64,000 nucleotides of DNA from Rhynchonema sp. JSB1_4 (taxonomy: Eukaryota > Nematoda > Chromadorea > Monhysterida > Xyalidae). Shown here piece by piece: positions 1 to 12,938 of this stretch. A model generated the notes under the pieces. The model worked only from the letters and a program-made list of their open reading frames with translations, did not search any database and was not told the DNA's origin. The first letter of the stretch is position 1. Every line of letters starts with the position of its first letter. The position numbers were made by a program, and so were the translations under genes. The DNA is taken from the NCBI GenBank assembly GCA_030248065.1, contig JASAMV010006469.1:38602-102601 (forward strand), in the 5' to 3' direction.

Positions 1-401
1 GTTTCGATCTTGCGCGTGGGGACGTGATCGAAACACCAATCTGGCAAAAAAACAAAAAACACTTTCATGCACATGTACGACGAGCCTAGTTCCTGGTCCG
101 GAGGGGGCAGGGTAGTTCCCGGTCCGGTGGGGGAATAGGCGGTACCCCACTTTTTGCGCAGGGAGGGAGAACAGACATATTTTACCTTATCCGGGCGGGG
201 GGAAGGGGGAGACCCAAATTTGAAGAAAAATCATGTTTTGAGGTCGAAAATTTGACCCATCCCAAAACTTCGGCCCGGCCGGTCGATGAGTCACAAAATC
301 CGAGACAAAAAGAAACGAAGCCTGAGAAAATGCCGCGAAATCGGGGGGGGGATACCTACTGTATATGAATACCATCATGCCAAACATCGGGGAGGGTGAC
401 C

Positions 402-574
402 TACCGTAAAAACCTAAATACAGCCCCCCCCCCCCCGGAATAGAGCCCCCCTCGGAATATCGATCGAAAATAACACCGGATTTGGAACGCTCTCGCTGAG
501 AAACGAAAATAATTTTTTGAAAATGGGGTCAGTGAATTAATAGAGCCCCCCCTTGTATTTAGGTTTTTACGGTA
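402..574. mobile_element. Tc1/mariner-type MITE, left-arm copy
   Basis: A block of about 170 bp bounded by inverted repeats starting TACCGTAAAAACCTAAATA and ending in the complement, with TA at both outer ends as expected for TA target duplication. The interior has runs of C or G next to GGCTCTATT-like words. The equivalent copy in the right arm is at 17261-17427, and a diverged relative lies in a transposon-gene intron near 31240-31515. It has no coding capacity. Confidence 0.7.
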
Positions 575-1764
575 CTGTACCAGGCGAGGAGTACCCACTG
601 TAGTGTACTGGGGCGGGGGGGCTACCCCTCCCCCAAACCCCCCATCCCCCAACACTGAGATACTGTACCAGAGGTCGCAATCGGGGCGGCCGACCTCGGG
701 CCGGGCCGAGCCGGGCCGCGTTTTTTGGGCTTTTGGCTTTGGGCCGGGCCGGGCCGGAGATTTGGGAGGGTCGGGCCGGGCCGGTGTGAAGTGACCAGGG
801 CCAGCTTCTGAAGTGACTTATTTTACTGAAAAAGTAGGGATTTTTGTGTCAAAAATACTAAGATTTGCCAAAAAGTGTTGACGATAGATAGATGAATTTG
901 GGGACCCCCCACCCTCGCCCCCAGGTACTACCCTGCTCTGCGGTACACGTGCTCTGCACTTCGTAATGTTTCCCGCCATGACGCCTTTTGGGAAACCCAG
1001 AGACTTTTGGTGGAGGACCTTTGAAATCCTAAGACGCCTGAAACTTGACTTTTCTCTATCTCGCGCTTAGGCTAAGACCGAAACAGACTGTGTCCTTCCT
1101 ATTAATATTAGTTTGCTTTATTCAGATTCACCGGACGATATCAAAAGCAAAAATGAAGCCGCCTCAACGTCAGCGCACCGGACAAGGTTCCACATCATCA
1201 ACGGCCGCTGCTAAACAGGTTCATATTGATTTTCAGTGAAAGATACTTTGCTAGAAAATTGGGCTCAGGCTTTATTAGGCTTAGGCTAAGGCTTAGGCCA
1301 AACCCTGAGCCAATCCGTGCATTCTATAAAAAATCGAAATTTAATTTTGGAGGAGTGGGACATTTCCCCAACAAAAGTCTTAGGGTTTCCCGCAATGCTG
1401 CCCCGTCCAGCTCCACTTTTCCCTTCATCCACGATCCACCACACAAGCACGGTGTGTGGCTTTGATTACTGGGACTGCGTGACTTTCGGTAGCTTGGGCG
1501 TGAACGGCTACTGTGTCATCATCGCCCCTTGGGCCGTTTCACTTGGCGGCGATAATTTAGAGGCACACTTATATGCACACTATGAACAAGAACCAAGCAC
1601 ACACCGACACCGATTATGAGGCAAGTGACATGCGTTTCCGTGTGATTTCTGAAATCAAAAACGTCCCTTTATATGTCAGGTCAGTTTTGCAGGTTCTTGG
1701 GTTACAGTCCTAAAGTTTTGCTATGTTGTTCACTCACGTTTCCCAAAATTAAAACACGGAATGG

Positions 1765-2046
1765 TCAAACACCTTGCTTGTCCAATTCGTGTGCGTGTAC
1801 CCAATGCCAGTTCAGTCGTCTACCTGTGTTCTTACCTGGTGCACCCAAGGTAACAGTCCAGTCCAATCCATGCGTTTCCTTTTGCTTACGTCTCGTGTGA
1901 ATTCTAGCGTGAGATTCAAGCTGGCACTTGACTGGTACTTTGGTGTTGGGGTACACTTCACACGTCACATAGCCTATCCGGCCACCGTTCATATGAGTAT
2001 GGGAGAATGACGTGGATACAGCATGCGCTTGCATAGTTGCTTGCAT
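1765..2046 (-). CDS. Hypothetical ORF with a degenerate zinc-finger-like motif
   Basis: A 93-codon ORF starting MQATMQAHAV, with an intact counterpart at 14907-15188 (+) in the other arm. It contains a stretch resembling the end of a C2H2 finger (CQLESHARIHTRRK), but the second cysteine of the finger is a tyrosine and the spacing is off by one. No splice context or homologue was recognised, so this may be chance; retention of an open frame in both arms is only mildly supportive. Confidence 0.2.
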   Translation of the reverse strand: MQATMQAHAVSTSFSHTHMNGGRIGYVTCEVYPNTKVPVKCQLESHARIHTRRKQKETHGLDWTVTLGAPGKNTGRRLNWHWVHAHELDKQGV

Positions 2047-3986
2047 GGTTTAAAGTCTACGAAACACATCGTGATTCGTGATTGTTATTCGTGATATGTT
2101 GACAACAGCTCCGTTGGCTCCTGATCCTAACCCTGCTCGAAACGAGCTACAAAGTATCTGCACGCCGAAGCTTCCTGAAGTCCAAATCCACCGCGGTTCA
2201 GAGTGGCCATGACCCAGCATGCTACAGTATGCACTTGGATTCATCTATATGTATGTACATACATTGATGTTTGTAGAGCCACAAGGTGTGTTTAGTATAC
2301 TTACTGTATGTGAACCCGAGCTGCTCGTATAGTAGCCCGAAAACTGAGAATGAAGAAGTGCAAGCCCGAAGTTTTTAGGCCCGGCCAATTCAGACCCCAC
2401 ATATTTGACCCATTTATTGTCTTATGCTTTGGCTCCAGCCGGGCCTGAATCGGTCGGGCCTGAATGGCCGGGCCTGAACCTGTGCCCCAGGACTGAACCG
2501 TAGCACAATATTTTTCAACGCTTGCCGATGAAGTTTCCCTAAACCCTTTCCTGTCGTTAACTGACAAGCGTTCTTTGTTTCCATTTTTATTTCCGCGGAC
2601 CACACGAGAACCGCCACGTCACGAATATTAATGTTTTTCGGGTATTTATCCTTGTGTAAATAGACAACAAAGCACAAAATGTGAAAACGACAGCCCTTTC
2701 ACGCAATACGGGATCATATACTCCAGGTGGCGCCTCAAAGTTACTACTGTTTATTGTGAAAGTTTTCCATATTTACAATTCGCGGCGCGGCGGCCATTTT
2801 TGTTGATTCTGAAATTTCCATATTCAAAGTGAGGCGTGAAATGAGTGAGTGTGTTGCGTGCATATTAGTCTCACTCCACGTTTGCGCGTGCGGCAGTGCA
2901 AATAATATCATATCCATAGGGTGGCACAATACTGTAACTGTTACAGTTTTACAACAAAGTACCAAATGTGATCTGTCATATGTACGTTCTATAAATTGTT
3001 ATAAGTGAGGTGAAAACCTCTCATACGCGCATCAAACGGGAAACAAAACGCGCTTCCGCGCACGCACACGCCAGCGCGCAGTCAGTTTGGAATTTGGGTG
3101 GGATTTTATTCAATATTGACCAAAATCGGACCGAAGCTGTACTTTCCAGCGTATCAATCCCCTTTATTCACCTGATCTAATGCACTAAGCGGCGTTACAC
3201 CCATGGCCTGACGCTATGTGGTACGGTATGCGCGATATGGTTTTATTTGAAAACTTTTATAACCATCTTTATTATGTAACTCACACATCGTGGTGACCTG
3301 ATACAACAACCACCCGCCCACGCAACGGTGAAGTGACAGTACGACACCATATACCAACTTATTCAGGTTGGTGATTTATTGACATAAGTTTTTCTTCTGA
3401 AACTCAACAATATTTTTCCTGATTTTGATATACAGCAACACAAAGTGCTCATTTTCAGTAAATTTCTTTTGTTTGATTGATTTCTATTCATTTCTATATA
3501 TTACTCATCACACCACGGCTTTGAGAGACATCAAGCCTTTACTTTCCTTCGTTTTCGTCGTGATTATGCATGCATGTGCCAATAACATGTTTTCCAAGTG
3601 ACAGACAAGACTGCCATTTTTGCAATTGGTATCCAAGGAAACGGCTATGGTGCTGATTAAGCGGTTCCCGTCGGTGCCGCATGCCTTAGTCATGCCCCCG
3701 GTCAACTTTTGTGTCGCTACGATCGCAATTTTAGTCGTGTTGGCAAGCAAAGTGGTGTCACTCAGATTTTCATTGATGGACCCCTTCGTAGTGAGATACA
3801 TATATGATTAAAATGGGTGAAAAACACGTAAAAATATTCGAATTCAATAGGCATGATAACAAGAGTGACACTGATGCTGAAGATTACTGCTGGATTCCTC
3901 CACAAAAAAGGTAAAGACATTCAAATCCAAGTGGTGCCCAAACATAAATTTCAGATAGTGCGCATTGTGGCAGTGCACACAGACGC

Positions 3987-6900
3987 ATGTCTCAGCTATT
4001 CATCAAGCACGGCGACCATTTGAGACGCAAAAGTCACGCGATTAAGCAGTCCGGCCCGATCACGAGCCCGAAACGCAGCAGCAAAGCGCGACGTGCCCCC
4101 ACTAGTCCAACCGTGGCGCTCGAAAAATTAGGTATCCAATGTATTATACTATCCGAATTTGAAAAAATAGTGTGGTATAATTTGCATGCATTTATACGTG
4201 CAGTAGCTGGTATGCACACAGAACGTGTTCACGCACCACAGCTGGTTCCCCAGTTTAGTGGGCTAAGCTTTCCGAGAAATTTGTGCGTTTTTTTTACGAA
4301 GCGGGAAACTCAGCTGACTGGCAGGTAGCCAGCTAGAATGACAATGAGCACCTGTAGGTGATTACTGAGCGTGCATAAAAGTAGGTAATGAGGTTCATTT
4401 TGCCTTTGGCATGCATACTCGACGTGGCATTCTGAACTTAGTCTCAGTACCATGAAGCGCTTTTCTTGCAAAGAAATTATATCGCGACAGACACGTGCTG
4501 AGGTGAAAAGCAAGGTTTCTCAAGGTTGTCCATTTTCAGCACATTCTGCACTTGCGGGCACCGTTTTAAGAGTGTTGCTTGTTCGGCAAAGGTATATTTT
4601 TTGAAAAACAACAATGCCACGATGCGCCAAGCGTTTCTGGTTTCCCATCGTTATTGCATTGCAACAAAGTCCACTCATTTCTTAGTTCAAATTGAGTGCC
4701 TTGCATTTAGCGTCAGGACCAGTTGTGGTGGCCACTTTGCGAAAACTGGAATCAAGCGATCAAAAACAGAAACTTTGAATGCATCGTAAAAATATGGCAC
4801 TGATTGAAACGATTTGTCGATAAATGACTAGAGCGCAATAGTAGAAATAGTCGGTGACCAGTTTCCCTTTTTGTTATCTTCATCCACCTTTGATCGATAT
4901 GCACCAAAAGCACAAATGGAACAGCTGCAAGCGGGCAGATCTTAATTTTTTTTAGGTTAAAGTGTTTTGTCACATACCCGCGTACATCCACTATTGCTTC
5001 AGTATAAGTTTATGTTATCATATCGCAAAGGCGCACAGTGCTCCCCCCCCCCCCCCCTCCCCCCCCTTCCAAGTGCCCCTTGGGGGGGAATACACAGAAA
5101 AGGGGCTCTTGGGGGGAATCTTATCGCAAAGGCGCACAGCTGCCCCCCCCCCCCCCTCGCATCTCCCACTTCACCGGCGCACTGCGGGGCGAAGTACAAG
5201 GAGAAAAGGGGGGGGGGGTCGGGAGTTGGGGGGGGGGGAGGGGGGGGGGGGGGGAAGATTTTCCGCAAAGGTACAGCACAAGTTTCGGTGCCCCAAACTG
5301 TTTTTATGTACTAAAAAGTACATATATCGCGCGCAGCGCGAGATTTTTTGCACTTTTTAAGGTTTTCGGTCGAAATTTGGGCATTTTTGACCGAAAAATG
5401 GGGCATTTTGGGGGTAAAAATCGGGGCGGGTAGGGTACCAGGGCGGGGCGGGTAGGGGGGTAGGGCACCAGAGCGGGGCGGGTAGGGGGGTAGCGTACCA
5501 GGCCGGGGGGGAGAGGCCCCCCCCCCCCGCATTGTCCACAGCACTGTTTGGCACTGACCCATTGGTGTCTAATCACCGAGCCAGGCATCGGAAAAAGCGG
5601 CGCAAACGTTTGCCTACACGCTCGGCACTAAAATAAAACGATTATTGCAGACGAAGCGATCGCCGAATTGAGCGGCGGTGAGGAGCAAGACACGAGCATC
5701 AGCAACGATTTGCCACCGCAAATTCCCAGTCCGGTACCCCCACCCCCGCCATCCGTGCCCCCACCCACATTGACACCCACGGAGGATAGAATGTCGAATA
5801 GGGGTAAGTTACTGCGGTTACGGTAGGTGCGCGGTTACTGTAGTTATCGTGGGCACTGATGACCTGATGTTTCACGTTCAGGCAAATCACCAGCGCCAGA
5901 AAAGAACGGACGAACAACTGCATCATCAGCAATGGCCGACGCACGGGTTGAATCACAACAGAAAATGCATCAAAAGGTGCGACATTTTTTGTCATTTGAC
6001 GAACGAACCCAGGTTTTGACGTTAGCAAAGTGCCAAAGTCTGAGCCTCATCGATATTGTCACGTCAGCGCTTACTTGACGTCCTGCAAAGACTTACCCAG
6101 ATACAAATATACCTACATACCTACACCAAAAATTGATTCGCACTGGCAATGACCTAATAGTGGTGAAGCGCTTTGTCCGCGAAACGAATACAAGGTTGCT
6201 ATACAACACAATTGCACGGTGAGAGGCGGTGTGTTGACGGCAACACACATGTGCAATCCTCGTCCGTTTGCACAAAACATAGTCGGTTGCGTTGACGACA
6301 GTAGTATAAGCCAATAAATTCTGACTGTTCGATGGATTACTGAGCACCAAACATTATTCGAAACGAATCCTACAGACGCAGGGCCCAGGCCCACAACCAC
6401 GTCAAGCGCCGCCGCCGAGGCAAGACGACAGCTGCAGTGCCATGTGGCTTCTCTGGTTACTCGTTGCCATTGTGGCCTTCATTGTCGGGCTCATGTTTGG
6501 TGCACTGCTTGAGTCGACCGCACTGCACATATTTGAGGACGGATGCACTCAAGAAGGTGTGCGATTTTTTAGTAAAAAAAGGGCTTACTTAAATCGTCCG
6601 GTGAAATGTGAACAAAATGTCATGCCGTTGTACAGGAGCAATTGTGATCATTGTTCTTTCTCTGTTCCGTTATTATTTTCCGTTAACCACCACGCTGACG
6701 AAGAAAGACTAACACATGTTCTAATAAAATCGACTTTAGTTGCTTTTTTGTTCTCAATCTAACCTTTCCAATAATTTTTCGAAAAAAATGACACTCACTT
6801 ATTATCGCAAATTTCCACGCCCAAAAGCATACACAAACCTGCTGTTCCCAATTTACAGTCGAATGTCAATGTTCTGACCAATCGCGCCAACGATCGTCCA

Positions 6901-9144
6901 ATTTTCATCTGACCACCACCACGCCCGATAACCCGTTCAGATCTGGAGTCGCAACAATCCGGATCAAATCCGCCGAATTCATTTGGCGCCGCCGACTTTT
7001 CGAGAACTTCCGACCCCAACCAGCAGGGTCCCGTGCTAATTCAGGGTCCGGGTGCGGGCCAGATTCTGCCGGTGCAACCAATTGTCTACTACGCAACCCC
7101 AGCGCCCGATCAAAGCGGTACCACAGCAATGAACATATTGGAGATGCTCTTTCCGCACTTGGCTAACACTAACAATAAAAATAACAATCAGAACGCTAAC
7201 CCGAATGTTGTTTTCGTCAACACACCAGCTGCAGGTGGTGCACCTAGGGGAGCATGTGCTATGTGCATACTTGGTGGACTTTATTTTTCCTTTTGTGTTA
7301 GATTTTGGAAACCTTTTTTCGTTTTCAAACTTTGGGATTAAGTAATGTCAGATATTGCCTTGTCTGACTGACGTTTCACAAAAGTTTTATCATCATTTTA
7401 AATTGTTGTTATGGACTGACACCAACCTGTACTAAACTTGGTGAGCTAATCGTATTTGTTAAACTTGACATGATCCTTCAATCAGGTCGATCCAATCACC
7501 GAGTTCGCTGTGTCGCATCGCATCCTTATACACCAAACTTCAAATGAACGATAGCAGATGTTTCAGCCCTGGTACACACCAGCACGACCACCACCACAGC
7601 CAAGCCCACCACGACGAGCACCAAAGTGCCCATACCTGAGTGGATGCGCAACAGCGACAGGCTGCACGCACCAAGTCCACACTGCCCGTTTGGAAGGTCC
7701 ATGTTGGGAAGCTCAGGTGAAAGTTGCGGTTTTCGTGTTTGATTAGGGCTGACGATGATCTGGCGCACCGCTGGTTGGTGATCATCGGTGATGTGGAGAA
7801 GATGGGATGATAAGAGTGTGGTTCACGGTCGTGTAGTAGGTAGTATGACAGTGTGGTCGACGAGTAACATGTGCTTGAGTTGCGCAGTGTCATATCTGTG
7901 GTTGTGGGCGAAAGAGTCCATATTGTCTGGTTGCGTTTGGCACGCGCTCCACAACTTTGTGAACGTGCCCCTCAAGTCGAATGGGTCATTATAACAAAGG
8001 TCCATGAAGCAGACAGGTTTTGTGGTGGACACAGTTAAACCTTCACATGGTGAACCTCTACATCGTGAATTCCTCTGAAAAGTCCCCAAATTCAGATAGT
8101 GCTCCTAAGCGGTGCTCCATACATAGTTAATATTCGTCATAGTGGACAATATTGTCGGGTCCCGTTCGTTCACTATGTAGCGGTTTGACTGTATCGGCAT
8201 CTTTCGAGTGCCAGCACGCGAGAGAGTAATAAGAAACGTGTCAACATTTCTGATCAACGCAAGTTCCAACTGAAAAAGTAGATGGATTCCCATCACGCTG
8301 ATGTTTCATCCGCGTAACATAATGCATTGTAGGTCAACAATACACGGCACCGGACGCGCTACAGATTACGGTCGCTGACCAATACAAATGTCGCGATGTT
8401 TGTGAACAAATTCAAACGTGTACACGATCCGTTTTTGTACCTGCCGAACGGAACACGTGTTTTGTCGAGTTCTCTGATCAGTGGTCGTGCACGAGTATTG
8501 CGGTGAGTTTGTAGTGCCTTGATGTACTGATGATGCCCTGGTACACCTTTACCTCTATGGGCAATGTGTTGTCGAAAGGACATGATGCCACACACAAATG
8601 CGCATTGCTTTGTCAAGATAGGCTACCCAAATGCGTGTTTTTATTTGTTTAGATTGAGTGACGGTATTTGAATTTGGACAACCTACGCCGTTGGGCCTGA
8701 TAATTTAGATCAATGAACTTGCATCTCAGATCTCTTATGTGCGTAAGAATGAAAGTTTGCTGAAAATTACGTTCAATCCTCAACATGTTTTTTGTTTATT
8801 ACTCTGCACCAGTTCAGGCTGAAAATAGTTCTTATCGAGTCGAATGTGATTGATAACCAAAACGGTTTTGTAATCGTTGCATGTCAGCCCCCTTTGTCAT
8901 TCAGGGCACCACACCCCGGCGATGTCCAGGTCCACAGTTCTGCGTTGAATGGCGCAAACAATGTTTCTGTCCGCAACCTCCCCCAGGCAACCGATCTGGT
9001 CCCAGGTTCCTGAGTCGGGCACCGGTTCCGGCTGATACCGAACTTCAAACAGTGACCAGTAAGATTCGATGCGGCACGAACGCGACCAAATCCTTCGAAC
9101 CGAACACACACGAATATCTCATGTTTGTTTGTCGTCAACCGTGA
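3987..9144 (+). CDS. Proline-rich single-pass membrane protein with PAN/Apple-like ectodomain (left copy, frame broken in exon 5)
   Basis: Eight exons: 3987-4131, 5651-5803, 5882-5976, 6382-6556, 6859-7234, 7567-7716, 8333-8502 and 8905-9144. Donors, acceptors and phases agree throughout except inside exon 5. The product has a basic N-terminus (RRKSHAIK, KRSSKARR), a polyproline segment (VPPPPPSVPPP), one hydrophobic helix (LLWLLVAIVAFIVGLMFGA), an Asn/Pro-rich stalk, a Thr-rich piece (TSTTTTTAKPTTTSTK) and a cysteine domain (KCRDVC, TC, TCFVEF, RRCPGPQFC) that resembles a PAN/Apple fold. It is probably a type II surface protein of about 500 aa. Exon 5 is 5 bp shorter than the right-arm copy, through losses at 6954-7025 that include three homopolymer contractions, which shift the frame. 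Exons 7 and 8 lie in the unique spacer. The family name is inference from cysteine spacing. Confidence 0.6.
5041..5528. repeat. Left-arm-specific G/C-tract insertion
   Basis: Absent from the right arm, where the flanking sequence is nearly continuous (11860-11880). It contains long C and G homopolymers, a second copy of the word atcgcaaaggcgcacag, and about three tandem units of roughly 36 bp at 5427-5512 built on gtaccagggcggggcggg. It sits in intron 1 of the membrane-protein gene. Long ORFs here are artefacts of the homopolymers. Confidence 0.75.
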
Positions 9145-9651
9145 TTGTTGTGACATTTGTAAATCTGAAATATTGGTGCCACGCGTGTGAGCTTTGGTGG
9201 ATTAATATTCGACTCCTCTGTAATATATTGTCCATATGAGAATATTAATATGTATGGAGCACGAGGAGCACTATCTGAATTTGGGGACTTTTCAGAGGAA
9301 TTCACGCTGTAGAGGTTCACCATGTGAAGGTTTAACTGTCTACCACAAAACCTGTCTGCTTCATGGACCTTTGTTATAATGACCCATTCGACTTGAGGGG
9401 CACGTTCACAAAGTTGTGGAGCGCGTGCCAAAAGCAACCAGACGATATGGACTCTTTCGCCCACAATCACAGATACTATAACACTGCGCAACTCAAGCAC
9501 ATGTTACTCGTCGACCACACTGTGATACTACCACACGACCGTGAACCACAATCTTATCATCCCATCTTCTCCACATCACCGATGAATCACCAACCAGCGG
9601 TGCGCCAGATCATCGTCAGCCCTAATCAAACACGAAAACCGCAACTTTCAC

Positions 9652-12600
9652 CTGAACTTCCCAACATTGACCTTCCAAACGGGCAGTGTGGACTTGGTGC
9701 GTGCAGCCTGTCGCTGTTGCGCATCCACTCAGGTATGGGCACTTTGGTGCTCGTCGTGGTGGGCTTGGCTGTGGTGGTGGTCGTGCTGGTGTGTACCAGG
9801 GCTGAAACATCTGCTATCGTTCATTTGCAGTTTGGTGTATAAGGATGCGATGCGACACAGCGAACTCGGTGATTGGATCGACCTGATTGAAGGATCATGT
9901 CAAGTTTAACAAATACGATTAGCTCACCAAGTTTAGTACAGGTTGGTGTCAGTCCATAACAACAATTTAAAATGATGATAAAACTTTTGTGAAACGTCAG
10001 TCAGACAAGGCAATATCTGACATTACTTAATCTCCCCAAAGTTTTTTGAAAACGTCTGACACCAACAAGGTTTCCAAAATCTAACACAAAAGGAAAAATA
10101 AAGTCCACCAAGTATGCACATAGCACATGCTCCCCTAGGTGCACCACCTGCAGCTGGTGTGTTGACGAAAACAACATTCGGGTTAGCGTTCTGATTGTTA
10201 TTTTTATTGTTAGTGTTAGCCAAGTGCGGAAAGAGCATCTCCAATATGTTCATTGCTGTGGTACCGCTTTGATCGGGCGCTGGGGTTGCGTAGTAGACAA
10301 TTGGTTGCACCGGCAGAATCTGGCCCGCACCCGGACCCTGAATTAGCACGGGACCCTGCTGTGTTTGGGGTCGGAAGTTCTCGAAAAGTCCGGCGGCGCC
10401 AAATGAATTCGGCGGATTTTGATCCGGATTTGTTGCGACTCCAGATCTGAACGGGTTATCGGGCGTGGTGGTGGTCAGATGAAAATTGGACGATCGTTGG
10501 CGCGATTGGTCAGAACATTGACATTCGACTGTAAATTGGGAACAGCAGGTTTGTGTATGCTTTTGGGCGTTAGTGGAAATTTGCGATAATAAGTGAGTGT
10601 CATTTTTTTCGAAAAATTATTGGAAAGGTTAGATTGAGAACAAAAAAGCAACTAAAGTCGATTTTATTAGAACATGTGTTAGTCTTTCTTCGTCAGCGTG
10701 GTGGTTAACGGAAAATAATAACGGAACAGAGAAAGAACAATGATCACAATTGCTCCTGTACAACGGCATGACATTTTGTTCACATTTCACCGGACGATTT
10801 AAGTAAGCCCTTTTTTACTAAAAAATCGCACACCTTCTTGAGTGCATCCGTCCTCAAATATGTGCAGTGCGGTCGACTCAAGCAGTGCACCAAACATGAG
10901 CCCGACAATGAAGGCCACAATGGCAACGAGTAACCAGAGAAGCCACATGGCACTGCAGCTGTCGTCTTGCCTCGGCGGCGGCGCTTGACGTGGTTGTGGG
11001 CCTGGGCCCTGCGTCTGCAGGATTCGTTTCGAATAATGTTTGGTGCTCAGTAATCCATCGAACAGTCAGAATTTATTGGCTTATACTACTGTCGTCAACG
11101 CAACCGACTGTGTTTAGTGCAAACGGACGAGGATTGCACATGTGTGTTGCCGTCAACACACCGCCTCTCACCGTGCATTGTGTTGTATGGAACCTTGTAT
11201 TCATTTCGCGGACAAAGCGCTTCACTTCTATTAGGTCATTGCCAGTGCGACTCATTTTTTGGTGTAGGTATGCAGGTATATTTGTATCTGGGTAAGTCTT
11301 TGCAGGACGTCAAGTAAGCGCTGACGTGACAATATCTATGAGGCTCAGACTTTGGCACTTTGCTAACGTCAAAACCTGGGTTCGTTCGTCAAATGACAAA
11401 AAATGTCGCACCTTTTGATGCATTTTCTGTTGTGATTCAACCCGTGCGTCGGCCATTGCTGATGATGCAGTTGTTCGTCCGTTCTTTTCTGGCGCTGGTG
11501 ATTTGCCTGAACGTGAAACATCTGGTCATCAGTGCCCACGATAACTACAGCAACCGCACACCTACCGTAACCGCAGTAACTTACCCCTATTCGACATTCT
11601 ATCCTCGGTGGGTGTCAATGTGGGTGGGGGTACGGATGGCGGGGGTGGGGGTACCGGACTGGGAATTTGCGGTGGCAAATCGTTGCTGATGCTCGTGTCT
11701 TGCTCCTCGCCGCCGCTCAATTCGGCGATCGCTTCGTCTGCAATAATCGTTTTATTTTTGTGCCGAGCGTGTAGGCAAACAATTGCGCCGCTTTTTCCGA
11801 TGCCTGGCTCGATGATTAGACACCATTGGGACAGTGCCAAAACGTTGGGAACAATGCAGAATTGGGGGGGGGCAAGCACTGTGCGCCTTTGCGATATGAT
11901 AACATAAACTTATACTGAAGCAATATGAATGTATGTATGTACGTGGGTATGGTGACAAAACATATTAACATAAAAAAATTAAGATCTGCCCGCTTGACGC
12001 TGTTTCATTTGTGCTTTTGGTGCATATCGATCAAAGGTGGATGAAGATAACAAAATGGAAAACTGGTCACCGACTATTTTCTACTATTGCGCTCTAGTCA
12101 TTTATCGACAAATCGTTTCAATCAGTGCCATATTTTTACGATGCATTCAAAGTTTCTGTTTTTGATCGCTTGATTCCAGTTTTCGCAAAGTGGCCACAAC
12201 TGGTCCCGACGCTAAATGCAAGGCACTCAATTTGAACTAAGAAATGAGTGGACTTTCTGGCAATACAATAACGATGGGAAACCAGAAACGCTTGGCGCAT
12301 CGTGGCATTGTTGTTTTTCAAAAAGTATACCTTTGTCGAACAAGCAACACTCTTAAAACGGTGCCCGCAAGTGCAGAATGTGCTGAAAATGGACAACTTT
12401 GAGAAACCTTGCTTTTCACCTCAGCACTTTCTGTCGCGATATAATTTCTTTGCAAGAAAAGCGCTTCATGGCACTGAGACTAAGTTCAGAATACTCGTGT
12501 TATGCCACGTCGAGTATACATCCAAAAGGCAAAATGAACCTCATTACCTGCTTTTATGCACGCCCAGGAATCACATACAGGTGCTCATTGTCATTCTAGC

Positions 12601-12938
12601 TGGCTACCTACCAGTCAGCTGAGTTTCCCGCTTCGTAAAAAAACGCACAAGTTTCTTGGAAATCTTAGCCCACTAAACTGGGGAACCAGCTGTGGTGCGT
12701 GAGCACGTTCTGTGTACATTACGTATAAATGCATGCGAATTACACCACACTATTTTTTCAAATTCGGATAGTACAGTATAATACATTGGATACCTAATTT
12801 TTCGAGCGCCACGGTTGGACTAGTTGGGGCACGTCGCGCTTTGCTGCTGCGCTTCGGGCTCGTGATCGGGCCGGACTGCTTAATCGCGTGACTTTTGCGT
12901 CTCAAATGGTCGCCGTGCTTGATGAATAGCTGAGACAT
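9652..12938 (-). pseudogene. Right-arm copy of the proline-rich membrane-protein gene, lacking the last two exons
   Basis: Exons on the minus strand are 12938-12794, 11737-11585, 11506-11412, 11008-10834, 10528-10148 and 9801-9652, all with conserved splice sites and phase. Exon 5 (381 bp) is fully open here, which shows the intended frame of the stalk (for example QILPVQPIVYYATPAPDQSG). The exons for the cysteine domain are absent because the arm ends before them and the spacer copy is on the other strand. The product would be a membrane anchor with stalk but no PAN-like domain, unless it splices to something else. It could still be expressed as a truncated form. Confidence 0.6.

Larger units (their letters stand above)
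1..3986. other. Outer left arm: repeats, no supported gene
   Basis: Upstream of the PAN-domain gene this stretch holds the TA-flanked MITE (402-574), GGGCC-rich repeats (about 680-790 and 2390-2480), degenerate TTAGGC-like units (1266-1300) and several short ORFs shared with the right arm. Sharing between arms is no evidence of coding because the whole arm is copied. No multi-exon model with consistent phase was found. Confidence 0.6.
1..8152 (+). repeat. Left arm of a giant inverted duplication
   Basis: Read on the minus strand this arm matches 9226-17832 almost throughout, with scattered substitutions and small indels. The outermost match is at position 1 (itself a small palindrome, gtttcgatc...gatcgaaac) against 17799-17832, so the duplication may continue past the window start. 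The inner end fades near 8152, after the sequence around the shared ggacaatatt. Relative to the right arm it has an extra block of about 480 bp at 5041-5528 and lacks the 863-bp hAT-type element. It contains most exons of the PAN-domain membrane-protein gene. Confidence 0.95.

Noticed and set aside
4962..5588. Overlapping proline- and glycine-rich ORFs on both strands
   Set aside because: Products of long C and G homopolymers in the left-arm insertion; none continues in the right arm.
9363..9842. A 159-codon plus-strand ORF with a hydrophobic helix in the right arm
   Set aside because: It is antisense to exon 6 of the membrane-protein copy (9801-9652, minus), whose frame, splice sites and phase are consistent in both arms. 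The left-arm counterpart ORF is broken by indels.
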